Shown here: positions 56,352-64,000 of the stretch, in pieces
How the letters are laid out: every line of letters starts with the position of its first letter
How positions within the stretch are numbered: position 1 is the stretch's first letter
NCBI GenBank assembly: GCA_963843465.1
Contig: CAWJKP010000009.1
Location: 434,001-498,000 of the forward strand
Origin: CAWJKP01 sp963843465
Lineage (GTDB): Bacteria; Planctomycetota; Planctomycetia; Pirellulales; Thermoguttaceae
DNA: 64,000 nt
Direction: 5' to 3'
Position numbers and translations under genes: made by a program
The notes under the pieces: model-generated
What the model was told of the DNA's origin: nothing
Databases searched by the model: none
Seen by the model: the letters and a program-made list of their open reading frames with translations, nothing else

Positions 56352-58586
56352 TCACGCATTGCCTGGAGATAGATGCCGCTGGTGCGGATGCACCCAGCGA
56401 CCGGCCAACTGCACGGCCGCCGACATCGAACAGGCCGCCATCGGCAGCCAGGGCTGCGGAAAGAGCCAGACGGCCGCGATCAGCCCGGCCGCCAACGTGC
56501 TGACGATCATCGCCCAGACGCTCAACCGCGCGGGCGCAAAGGGTCCGCCTGCCGCCACCACCGCAAGAGCACAAAAAGCGTTCCCAGTGCGGCCACGTGG
56601 GCCGCAAGCAGCGGGCTGCCGTCGGCGCCGTAGAAGGCGGCCGGCAGGTTGTAACCGACCTCGCCGAAGCCGCGGTCGTGCGGCAACTCCACCTTCAAGT
56701 AGGCCGCCGTAGCGAAGGACAAAAGGCCCACGGCCAGACCGATCACCATCAGGATGAACCGCCGCAACATCGGCTCGCCGTGGCCCCGCTCCCAGAACTT
56801 CGACGGCGCCAGCACGGCCCAGGAACCCGTCACGCTCACCACCACCAGCCAGGCGAACTGGGCAGGCACCGGCGCGCGGCCGTGAAAACCTCCCAGAATC
56901 GCCATCACTAGGCACATCGTGAAGGCCACCAGGGCGCTACCCACCAGTGACCCCAGCAGCCCGGCCAGCCGCCGGCGCGGCGACTGGGCCAGCGCCGCCA
57001 AGACCGCCGATTCCCGCTGGACCCAGCGGGCAGCCCGCGGCGGCGGCGCAGGGCGGGCAACCGGCACCCCGGCAATCGGGCCCGCGGGCGGCGGATAGTG
57101 CGGCACGTTAGCCCCGGCGGCCACGCCGGCTGGACCCCTGCCGGCAATCGGACCGGCGGGCCGCTTGTCCGTGAAACACAGCACGATCGCCCGGATCGCC
57201 CGGTAGCAGCCGTAGAACACCAAGAGGCCAACAACGCCTGGAACCCACACTTTGATCGTCACCAGTCCGACAAGCACGGCCGCCACGATCAGGGCGAGCT
57301 TCGTCGCCGCGTTGAATCTCGACCATTTCCCTGACCAATTCCTTTTCAGGTCGGCACAAGCTTCGCGCGCCAGCGCATAGATCGGCTCCTCGTCGACCAG
57401 CTCGACGACCGGCGGGGGCGGGATGCCGGTCTGGTCCGGCGTGGCCGCCGGGGCCGGGAAAAGGGGACAGTCCCCATTTGTGCGAAGCACCCTCCGGGCG
57501 GGCACCAACCGGAGGTTGGTCGCGGCAAATGGGGACTGTCCCCTTTTCCCCTCCCGGGGCTAACGGGCGCAGCTCTGGTAGTCCCGGCGGCCACGCCGCC
57601 GCGCGGACCTGCGGATGCGAAGGATGCGGCAAGGCGGCGAGCATCTCGGCCACCGAGCTGAACCGGCGCTCGGGGTCCTTCTCCAGCGCCCGGGCGACCA
57701 CGCTGCGAAACGGCTCGGCCAGCGCGGAGACGTCGGGCACGGCCGTGAGGTGCTTCATCAACACCTCTCCCACGCTCTCGCCCTCGAAGGGCACCCGGCC
57801 GGTGAGCATCTCGAAGAGCATCACGCCCAGGGCATAAATGTCGATTTCCTTGCCGTAGCGGCCGTTGGCCACTTCCGGCGCCATGTAGTGGACCGTGCCC
57901 ACGCTCTCGGTCTGACCGCTGCGCCTGCTGCAGGAGATGAACTTCGACAGTCCGTAGTCGCCGACCTTCACCAGGCCCTCTTCGGAGAAGATGTTGCCCG
58001 GCTTCAGATCGCGGTGGACAATGCCGTGGTCGTGCAGGTAGGCCACGCCGGCGCCGATGCCGTCCAACCAGGCCATCGCGTCGTCGAGCGGCATGCCCGA
58101 GGGATGGGCGGCGATGGCCTCTTCCAGCCGCTGCCCGGTGACGTACTCCATGACGACCCACTTGTCGCCCTGGTCGTCCTCGCGGATGTCGTAGATCAAA
58201 AGCAGGTTGGGGTGTTTCAGGTTGAGGCAGTGGCGGATGCCGCGGAGCTCGACTTCCAGGTTGCGGCGGATGAGCTTCAGCGCGACTTCCTTGCCGGCGT
58301 CGCTGGTAGCATAGTAGACCTCGCCGAAGCCGCCGTGGCCCAGTCCGCGGCGGATCGTAAAGCCGCAAAGCGGCTGCGACCCGCTGGCATAGGTGAAGCG
58401 GGCCGTTGCCTGCGGCGTACCGGCGGGGGAAAAGGGGACAGTCCCCATTTGTGCGAAGCACCCTCCGGGCCGTTCCGGCAAATGGGGACTGTCCCCTTTT
58501 CCCCCCGCAGACGCAGGGTCCGAAGGACGAAGGATCTTGTCGGCGTTGTCGCGGTTGGGGTCCACGGTAGCCACCGGTTCGTTCAT
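56352..58586 (-). CDS. Serine/threonine protein kinase with C-terminal membrane region, two frameshifts
   Basis: About 745 residues when joined. The kinase domain (residues ~45-310) shows GLGHGGFGEVYYATSDAGKE (glycine loop), VALKLIRRN (Lys), VHRDLKPGN (catalytic loop), VGDYGLSKFIS (DYG rather than DFG) and GTVHYMAPEVANGRYGKEID. A linker then leads to a membrane region with at least six helices, ending SVWAMIVSTLAAGLIAAVWL. The breaks are at A4 57459-57462 (one base too many) and G3 56541-56543 (one too few). Two copies of the ggggacagtccccatttg palindrome are translated inside it (PHLPERPGGCFAQMGTVPF and GTVPICRDQPPVGARPEG). ATG 58586 has GAGGAG upstream. Confidence 0.85.
57459..57553. repeat. 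ggggacagtccccatttg palindrome inside the kinase gene (copy 1)
   Basis: aaaaggggacagtccccatt and its complement aatggggactgtcccctttt flank gcgaagcaccctccgggcgg. It lies between the kinase domain and the membrane region and coincides with one of the frame breaks. Confidence 0.9.
58430..58505. repeat. ggggacagtccccatttg palindrome inside the kinase gene (copy 2)
   Basis: The same words as at 57459-57553, in the N-terminal linker before the kinase domain. Both copies are translated and lie in linkers, which suggests they were tolerated insertions. A degenerate third copy is upstream of the OleA-like gene (18795-18915). Confidence 0.9.
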
Positions 58587-58644
58587 CGATCCACTCCTCT
58601 TGACCCGCCCGCGACCGCCGCAAGGCAAGCAAGCCGCTTCTATT

Positions 58645-59286
58645 CTACATCCCTTCCAGGCTGAGCGAAAACCAGTCGCCCACCACCCGGGAGTTGGCCG
58701 AAAGCTCGGCTGGCCCCCTCTGTTTGGAACCGTCGACCTCCAGCAAGCCTGACGCCCGGCAGTAAAGCCGGTTCTCCTGGCGGTAAAGCACCACTTCGTC
58801 TCTCCAATGGGGGCAAACGATGTGGCTGTGCGCCTTGGGTCCCAAGACGAGCGAATCGGCCATCAGGATCACCGCATCGACCGAGGGCTGCGTGCCATGG
58901 TGGCTGACAAAATCCAGCCGCGCCGTGGCACTCAGGGCATGGGGCCGGCGGAAAGCCAACCTCACGCCCTGCCCCAACTGGATCAGATTTCCATGCTGCA
59001 AGGCCGCAACGCCGACCACCGGCTTTCCCTCGACGCGAACCTCCCGCAAGGCCTCGATCAGGTAGCCTTCACCGTCCCGCCGCACCAAGGCGTGCCGTTG
59101 CGAGAGGTCGCCGAGGATCAGGATCTCGGCATCGCCCCCCGGCCCCGGCTGGCCGATAACGACCGCATCCCCCAAGCAAACCCAATACCCCCCTACCGCG
59201 TCAACCCAGAGAAAGAACCGATTGGGCGGGGACGACGCGCGGGCCATGGGCAACCAATCCCGGAAAATAGCGGACAGCCTTACCAT
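58645..59286 (-). CDS. FHA-domain protein
   Basis: A 213-residue protein with an FHA core: DAEILILGDLSQRHALVRRD (the SxxH phosphothreonine-binding segment), EGYLIEALREVRVEGKPVVG and LQHGNLIQLGQGVRLAFRRP. FHA domains bind phosphothreonine peptides. Lying directly upstream of a Ser/Thr kinase on the same strand, it is a plausible substrate or partner. It follows the coiled-coil protein gene by 9 bases. Confidence 0.82.
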   Translation of the reverse strand: MVRLSAIFRDWLPMARASSPPNRFFLWVDAVGGYWVCLGDAVVIGQPGPGGDAEILILGDLSQRHALVRRDGEGYLIEALREVRVEGKPVVGVAALQHGNLIQLGQGVRLAFRRPHALSATARLDFVSHHGTQPSVDAVILMADSLVLGPKAHSHIVCPHWRDEVVLYRQENRLYCRASGLLEVDGSKQRGPAELSANSRVVGDWFSLSLEGM

Positions 59287-59295
59287 GGTTAGGGC

Positions 59296-60165
59296 CTAGT
59301 CCTCGACCAGATCCCCCGACGGCTCCGCCGCGGCCGAGGCCGACTTCTGCGGTGCGTCCTTCTGGATCCCCTCCTTGGCGGCAGGCTGGACCTTCGCCTT
59401 CTCCGCCTGGAAATAGTTCGACACCTGCTCGGTAATGTTGGTCGGGGCCGTCTCGTCCAGGGGAATTTGGTCGTGGAACTGACCTTCCACGTTGACCAGC
59501 TTCTCCGAAACGTCCAGTCGGGTCTTCAGGTCGGTGATCAACGCCCTGACCCGCCCCAACCGGCTCTCGTCGAAATTGTACTGGCTGGTGGTCTGGGCGG
59601 CGGCAATCATCTGTAGCCGGGCCTGGAGATTCTCCACCTCGACGTACAACTGCCGCTTGGCCGCTAGCGTGCCTTCGAGCTTCTGCCGGGCCGCTTCCAG
59701 GCTCTTCTGCCGGGCCCGATAAATGTCCTTGAGGCTGCCCAGCGTCGCCTCGGACGTCTTGTAGCGGTCGAAGCGGTTAGCCAGATCCTGCTTCACTTGC
59801 TCGACCGTGTAACTCCGCCCGGCGTACTCGAAGGCCGGCTTGCTGCTCTGGACGTCGGTCTTCAGCCGCAAGATCTCCTCCTTGTCCTTGGCCAGCCGCT
59901 TCTGGGCGTCGGCGATCTGCTTGTCGAGCTTCTCGACCTCCACCTCCTCCTTGGCAATGACGTGCATGTTCTTGCGGATCTCGGGCACCAGGTCGTCGAC
60001 CATGCCCCTGGCACGGGTGATCTGGAAGTCCATCGGCACGCTGTCGGTCACCGAGCTCTGCACGTAGCCGGCCGACGTGCGGACGTAGCTCACCAGGTCG
60101 CGGCCGAGAAAGAACAGCGACACCACCAGCGCCGCGGCGGCCGTGATAATCGTTTTCTTGATCAT
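59296..60165 (-). CDS. Membrane-anchored coiled-coil protein
   Basis: A 289-residue protein with one N-terminal membrane helix (MIKKTIITAAAALVVSLFFL) and a long coiled coil from about residue 70 to 240 (EEVEVEKLDKQIADAQKRLA, ILRLKTDVQSSKPAFEYAGR, KSLEAARQKLEGTLAAKRQL), followed by an acidic, disordered tail. ATG 60165 has GGAGGAG upstream. It precedes the FHA and kinase genes on the same strand. No named family. Confidence 0.75.
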   Translation of the reverse strand: MIKKTIITAAAALVVSLFFLGRDLVSYVRTSAGYVQSSVTDSVPMDFQITRARGMVDDLVPEIRKNMHVIAKEEVEVEKLDKQIADAQKRLAKDKEEILRLKTDVQSSKPAFEYAGRSYTVEQVKQDLANRFDRYKTSEATLGSLKDIYRARQKSLEAARQKLEGTLAAKRQLYVEVENLQARLQMIAAAQTTSQYNFDESRLGRVRALITDLKTRLDVSEKLVNVEGQFHDQIPLDETAPTNITEQVSNYFQAEKAKVQPAAKEGIQKDAPQKSASAAAEPSGDLVED

Positions 60166-60234
60166 GGTTCTCTCCTCCTTCTGCAAAGGTTTATCGATCC
60201 GGGAATCGGGTGTGATTTCGACAACTCAAAGAAT

Positions 60235-60413
60235 GTACTCGTCACGCTCCGCGTGACGCGCCGCCTCACGCGGAGCGTGAGGAGTACACGGCGGCCCGGG
60301 GATCTATTCGCCGCCGCCGCGACGATCTTGAGAGTTTTTTCCAAGTAGGTTATGCTTTAGCATAACACGTTGCCCTATAAGATGTTGTGTTATGCTGAAG
60401 CATAACCTGCCAC
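60235..60413. repeat. Repeat cluster before the CinA-NMNAT fusion
   Basis: Two elements: a gtactcgtcacgctccgcgt / gcggagcgtgaggagtac palindrome (60235-60288; family of 28718 and 31375) and two gttatgctttagcataacac-type palindromes (60349-60413), the second ending at the start codon of the next gene. The cluster fills the region between divergent genes. Confidence 0.85.
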
Positions 60414-60414
60414 C

Positions 60415-61557
60415 ATGACTTTGACGCCGCACGAGTTAGTTGCCGCGATTCACGCCACGCCGACCCGGCTGGTGCTGGTGATCACCGGCGGGGGGAGCCG
60501 GGCGATTAGCGCCCTGCTGGAGGTACCGGGGGCCTCGCGGACGGTGCTGGAGGCCGTGGTGCCCTATTCGGAGGGATCGCTGGTCCACTGGCTTGGAGGG
60601 CCTCCCGATCAAGCTTGCTCGCCGGCGACCGCCCGAGCGATGGCCATGGCCGCTTTTTGTCGCGCCGGCGACTACTGTTCCAGCGACGTTCCTTTGGCCG
60701 GGATCGCCGCGACGGCAAGTCTGGCCAGCGACCGACCCAAGCGAGGCCCCCATCGTGTGCATCTGGCCGCGCAGAGTGCCGCCGCAACGCTCACCTGGTC
60801 GCTGGAACTGGCCAAAGGCCGCCGCAGCCGAGCGGAGGAAGAGCAACTCGTCGCCCGGCTCGTACTGAACCTGACCGCCGAAGAATGCGGGTTACCTTCG
60901 TGGTTGGATTTGGGCCTGGTGCCGGAAGAGCATCTGGAAAGCCGGGCGACGCTGGCCCCGCCGGACTGGCAGGAACTTCTCCAGGGCGTCCGCACGGTTG
61001 TCCGCCACGGGGGCCAACCCGACGCGGCGAGCCGTGCCCCGCACCTGATCTTCCCCGGGGCCTTTCACCCACTACACGCCGGCCATCGCCGCATGGCCCA
61101 AGTCGCCGAGGCGATGCTCGGCCGGCACGTCGAGTTCGAGATCTCCATCCGCAACGTGGACAAGCCGCCGCTGGACTATACCGAGATCCAACAGCGGCTG
61201 GCCCAGTTCGGCCCGGGCCAGCCGGTTTGGCTGACCCGTGCGCCGACGTTCGAGGAGAAGTCGCAGGCGTTTCCCGGAGCGACGTTCCTTGTCGGCGCCG
61301 ACACCATTCGCCGGATCGCCGATCCCCGCTATTACGGCGGCGAGCCGGCCATGCACCAGGCATTAGAGCGGATCGCCGGCCGCGGCTGCCGTTTCCTCGT
61401 TTTCGGACGTATCGGTCCCAGCGGCTTCGTGCGGCCGGGAGACCTCGAGCTGCCGCCCATACTCCGCCGGATCTCGATCGAAGTTTCCGCCGAGCAGTTC
61501 CGCGAGGACGTTTCGTCCAGCGAGCTTCGCCGTGATCGTGACGGGGGCGACAAATAG
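60415..61557 (+). CDS. CinA-C-like domain fused to nicotinate/NMN adenylyltransferase-like domain
   Basis: A 380-residue fusion. Residues ~15-160 follow the CinA C-terminal (PncC, NMN amidase) fold: ITGGGSRAISALLEVPGASR, LEAVVPYSEGSLVHWLGG and GIAATASLASD. The ESCTGG box of active PncC reads LVITGGGS here, so the catalytic serine is not conserved. Residues ~205-380 are a nucleotidylyltransferase: PGAFHPLHAGHRRMAQVAEA (the HxGH motif at 221-224) and FLVGADTIRRIADPRYYG. The C-terminal ISIEVSAEQFREDVSSSELR fits an ISxTxIR-like ending. A combined NAD-salvage role is likely, by analogy. Confidence 0.8.
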   Translation: MTLTPHELVAAIHATPTRLVLVITGGGSRAISALLEVPGASRTVLEAVVPYSEGSLVHWLGGPPDQACSPATARAMAMAAFCRAGDYCSSDVPLAGIAATASLASDRPKRGPHRVHLAAQSAAATLTWSLELAKGRRSRAEEEQLVARLVLNLTAEECGLPSWLDLGLVPEEHLESRATLAPPDWQELLQGVRTVVRHGGQPDAASRAPHLIFPGAFHPLHAGHRRMAQVAEAMLGRHVEFEISIRNVDKPPLDYTEIQQRLAQFGPGQPVWLTRAPTFEEKSQAFPGATFLVGADTIRRIADPRYYGGEPAMHQALERIAGRGCRFLVFGRIGPSGFVRPGDLELPPILRRISIEVSAEQFREDVSSSELRRDRDGGDK

Positions 61558-61570
61558 GAAGAACCTCCCT

Positions 61571-61660
61571 CTGTAGGGAACGCCCTCCGTGGCGTTCCGG
61601 GAATTCGGAATAACGCCTTTCGGCAGGCGACAGAACGTCACGGGGAGCGTTCCCTATAGA
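61571..61660. repeat. Inverted repeat gtagggaacgccctccgtgg (copy 2)
   Basis: ctgtagggaacgccctccgt and acggggagcgttccctatag, around cggaattcggaataacgcc. It stands between the convergent fusion gene and DUF4276 gene and touches the stop of the latter. Confidence 0.88.
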
Positions 61661-62352
61661 TTGATCGATGGCGTAACGAGGTGATTGCCTGAGCGAATGG
61701 CACCGACTATTTGTTTCAGCGCAGATTCTAAGCGCCTGAAGGAGCGCATTTGGCGGCTGCGAATCGCGCTCAAGTCAACGAGGTCGGTCAATTCAGCCTG
61801 ATCTCGCGTGGGGCTATAGCCTCCTGGCCCCATGACGCTGCGAAGCCAACCTTTTGCGTCCCTGGGGGCGACTTCCGGGGCAGAAGGCACCTCCAAACAC
61901 TGGCTCACGATTACGCGCCGGCCGTCCGAAAAGGACTTCCCCACAAGGGAACTGGCGCCGGCGATCAGCCAGGATTCAAATTCCATACAGGCGAAGACGA
62001 TCGCCACTGAAAAAAGACTCCCACCGCCGACCGTTCGGGCCTCGGCAGCAAGATGCCGTGCCGCTCGCATCGCGCAAAAAGGCTGGTCGTCTACTCTGGT
62101 TCTGCTGTCGCCGTCCAAAAGCAGGATGCAGCCTGCACAGTCTTTTCGCTTGGCGGCAACCTGCAGAAGACGCCGCCACGGCGAGAAGTCGCCCTTGCTG
62201 ACCCTTGAGTACTCACCCACGCGAAGGGGAGCGGCGTCCAGAATGACTAGGTCAAAAGCGGCATACTCGGAGAGCAAACGCTTCACCAGTATCGGAGCAG
62301 CGGCCGCGTCGCCCTCGCCTTCGACGAGAAGCACGAGACGCTTCATGCTCAT
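61654..62352 (-). CDS. DUF4276 (TOPRIM-like) protein
   Basis: A 232-residue protein. RLVLLVEGEGDAAAAPILVK carries the conserved Glu of the TOPRIM-like fold; CAGCILLLDGDSRTRVDD carries the DxD pair; and FACMEFESWLIAGA has the third acidic motif of DUF4276. The ATG overlaps the AAA gene stop as ATGA, so it is translated together with the ATPase. AAA/ABC-type ATPase plus TOPRIM-like partner is the layout of defence pairs such as OLD-related and PARIS systems. Confidence 0.78.
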   Translation of the reverse strand: MSMKRLVLLVEGEGDAAAAPILVKRLLSEYAAFDLVILDAAPLRVGEYSRVSKGDFSPWRRLLQVAAKRKDCAGCILLLDGDSRTRVDDQPFCAMRAARHLAAEARTVGGGSLFSVAIVFACMEFESWLIAGASSLVGKSFSDGRRVIVSQCLEVPSAPEVAPRDAKGWLRSVMGPGGYSPTRDQAELTDLVDLSAIRSRQMRSFRRLESALKQIVGAIRSGNHLVTPSINL

Positions 62353-63467
62353 GCGTCCTGCCTCCGGGCGGGATCGACAGTCAGAAGCTCACCTGTATGC
62401 AGCAACTCCTCCCTGATCCTCTCCTTTTGCTCAGGGGCCAGCGGGCCGATTTGCGTTTCCAAATCAACAAGATCGACGACTCGGATCTGATCTTCCGAAA
62501 AACAATCGAGCAAGGCCGGACTATGGGTTGTAAGCAGAACCTGGCCCCGTCCGGCGTCAGGCGCTGCCTTAAATTCATCGGACAGCAGTGAAAGAGCCCC
62601 CGGGTAAATGCCGTTCTCCGGCTCCTCAAAAACCAAGGTTTGTTTGGAGGGCTGTTGATAGAGTGCCAGGAGGTATGCATAGAACCGGCGGAAGCCATCC
62701 GACTCTTGAGCAAGTCCGAGGGTTAGCGTCTTCTCTCTGAGGCGGTGTCCAACCAACGCTTGCTGAGGATTCTGCACGGAGTCGAGTTCCACGTTCGCAA
62801 CGGTCTCGTTGATTCGCCTTAGGGAAGCCACGATTGCCTTCCGCACGTCAGGTTTGTAAAGATCGCGCGCAATCGCCCCCATCACGTCGAGAAAATTCGC
62901 ACCGCTGTCTGCCAACCCAGATGCTCTAACGTGTTGCGCCGAGGCATTGAGAACATCGAATGGAAACGTATAGACGCCGATTGAAGTCGTCAGTGCCGTG
63001 TACGCGATGACAGCCTCTTCAAGACCGGGGAGGCGCCCCAACGCCGCCGCACCTGGTTGGGGGACAGATACCAAAGCAGGCGGAGTCTGCCACTGCGCAC
63101 CTTGGCCTTGTCGTTCTTCTGCCTGTTTGAAGATCGTCGCGCTTCCATACTCCAACGATTCCGCTTGAATAAGATTGACCTGGTTACCAAGGTGGAGCCT
63201 ATAAGTGAATTGCTCCGGGAATCCGGGGACATCGAACACCACCTTGAATTGCATTGTCCCGCTCGGATTCGTGACGCATCGGCAGGCGGGATACTGCTGT
63301 TGAACGGACCCAAACCCGTACGCAAGGTAATCCCGCAGGAACCGGATCGCCGACGCAAAGTTCGTCTTTCCTGTGCCGCTCCTGCCAATGAAGACGGTAA
63401 CTGGCGAAAGGTCGACAGCCACGCTTCGCAAGCTCTTATAGTTCTCAATGTGAATCTGATGGATCAT
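62349..63467 (-). CDS. AAA_21-type ATPase (SMC/ABC-like)
   Basis: A 372-residue protein. ENYKSLRSVAVDLSPVTVFI (start typical of AAA_21), Walker A GRSGTGKTNFASAIRFLRDY, the signature-like LGLAQESDGFRRFYAYLLAL, Walker B TLVFEEPENGIYPGALSLLS and the H-loop LLTTHSPALLDCFSEDQIRV follow in order. It is an ABC-type ATPase of the kind used in RloC/OLD/PARIS-like systems. The 3' end overlaps the DUF4276 gene. The two genes form an operon; no other gene shares it. Confidence 0.85.
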   Translation of the reverse strand: MIHQIHIENYKSLRSVAVDLSPVTVFIGRSGTGKTNFASAIRFLRDYLAYGFGSVQQQYPACRCVTNPSGTMQFKVVFDVPGFPEQFTYRLHLGNQVNLIQAESLEYGSATIFKQAEERQGQGAQWQTPPALVSVPQPGAAALGRLPGLEEAVIAYTALTTSIGVYTFPFDVLNASAQHVRASGLADSGANFLDVMGAIARDLYKPDVRKAIVASLRRINETVANVELDSVQNPQQALVGHRLREKTLTLGLAQESDGFRRFYAYLLALYQQPSKQTLVFEEPENGIYPGALSLLSDEFKAAPDAGRGQVLLTTHSPALLDCFSEDQIRVVDLVDLETQIGPLAPEQKERIREELLHTGELLTVDPARRQDA

Positions 63468-63800
63468 CCGTCAAACTCCATGTCGCGTATGGGGCAGCCG
63501 ACTGTATCATCACCTACTACGTACCGGTAGCGTGCGTCGCGCAGGCCATTCTACTCTACCTGGCGCAGGTGTCCTAAAGAAGGTACGCAACGAATAAAAT
63601 GGATAAAATCGGATAGATAAACATACTGAGAAGTACAGGTTGCATGGGGTAATTGCCGTACTGTGGCTCCCGGTGGGCCGGCGGCCGCCAAGGCGGCCTT
63701 GTCCCACCCTACTTGAAGCGCCAACCGCTAGACGCTAGCCGGGATATGCGGTCTAATCCAGGATTACAGGGGTATCGAGGGGGAACGAAGGAGAGTTTGC
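63468..63800. other. Intergenic region, with a partial GGTGGGACAAG palindrome
   Basis: 333 bases with no supported gene. 63671-63712 is a partial copy of the gtgggccggcggccgcca/gtcccaccctac repeat. The AT-rich stretch at about 63590-63650 (words ataaaatggataaaatcgga) could hold promoters. Confidence 0.5.
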
Positions 63801-64000
63801 ATGGACCTGGGTTGGCTGGGCCCGGACGCTGGCAGGCATTTGCAAGAGGTCGCCGGCTACCTGAACTACTCATCCGGATCAGCGGACCCACGCTTCCTTC
63901 GCGGTATAAACCACCTTTTCGAGGAGATCTCGCAGCGCGAACTTCCCGATCCGCTGCCGGAGGGGATTACCCGCCCGGTTCCGCCCTGGCGGGCCCTGGG
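63801..64000 (+). CDS. Start of a gene of unknown function (runs off the window)
   Basis: ATG 63801 has AAGGAG eight bases upstream, a strong start. The 66 codons visible (MDLGWLGPDAGRHLQEVAGY..., then LRGINHLFEEISQRELPDPL) stay open to the end of the window. The sequence is helical with no recognised domain yet. The 3' part lies outside the window. Confidence 0.6.
   Translation, partial: MDLGWLGPDAGRHLQEVAGYLNYSSGSADPRFLRGINHLFEEISQRELPDPLPEGITRPVPPWRAL

Overview
The window looks like a chromosomal contig from a GC-rich Planctomycetota bacterium, most likely of the Pirellulales type. The basis is gene content: a split-alpha proton-translocating transhydrogenase, futalosine-pathway MqnA and MqnC, a phoH-pgpH-ybeY-CNNM block, a Ser/Thr kinase with an FHA partner, a Tat-type Gfo/Idh oxidoreductase, CsrA, many VapBC/DUF433 modules, and many intergenic palindromes, some encoding the peptide word SPKRKRG that I associate with this group. 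This is inference; no rRNA or tRNA is present to settle it.

Layout. 0-5.6 kb: methylenetetrahydrofolate reductase, a DUF4160/DUF2442 pair and the pntA1-pntA2-pntB operon. 6-9 kb: two oligopeptide-type ABC ATPases and a PIN toxin-antitoxin pair. 9-13.4 kb: ABC-2 exporter ATPase, permease and a membrane-anchored partner. 14-16 kb: a lower-GC patch with a HEPN-like protein and a Uma2 nuclease. 16-21 kb: AnmK-like kinase, a class-I glutamine-amidotransferase-fold protein without its cysteine, and an OleA-like thiolase. 21-22.6 kb: a three-gene overlapping operon headed by a HYD1-type ADP-ribosyltransferase. 22.7-31.7 kb: zincin, AAA ATPase, mqnA, mqnC, csrA, a TPR protein and a thioredoxin/permease pair. 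31.8-35.4 kb: dnaE. 35.7-41.5 kb: a toxin-antitoxin/defence island around a 1166-residue NERD-STAND NTPase. 41.7-47.6 kb: CNNM, ybeY, pgpH and phoH. 48.6-55.1 kb: GH51 arabinofuranosidase, CPBP protease, Gfo/Idh oxidoreductase and a Do-like protease. 55.3-60.2 kb: a signalling block (kinase, FHA, coiled-coil and small membrane proteins). 60.4-63.5 kb: a CinA-like/NMNAT-like fusion and an AAA ATPase/DUF4276 pair. The window ends inside a new gene.

Two properties run through the whole window. First, at least eleven apparent frameshifts break nine otherwise well-conserved genes. Most are cured by adding or removing one base in a 3-5 base homopolymer, so I think they are assembly or sequencing indels and describe those genes as single functional units. 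Second, intergenic spaces are filled with more than ten families of palindromic repeats, several of which supply the last codons and stop of the adjacent gene.

The best candidates for an undescribed system are the NERD-STAND protein (36975-40475), the HYD1 ADP-ribosyltransferase operon (21321-22569) and, less strongly, the AAA/DUF4276 pair (61654-63467) and the HEPN-like gene with its short upstream ORF (14164-15157).
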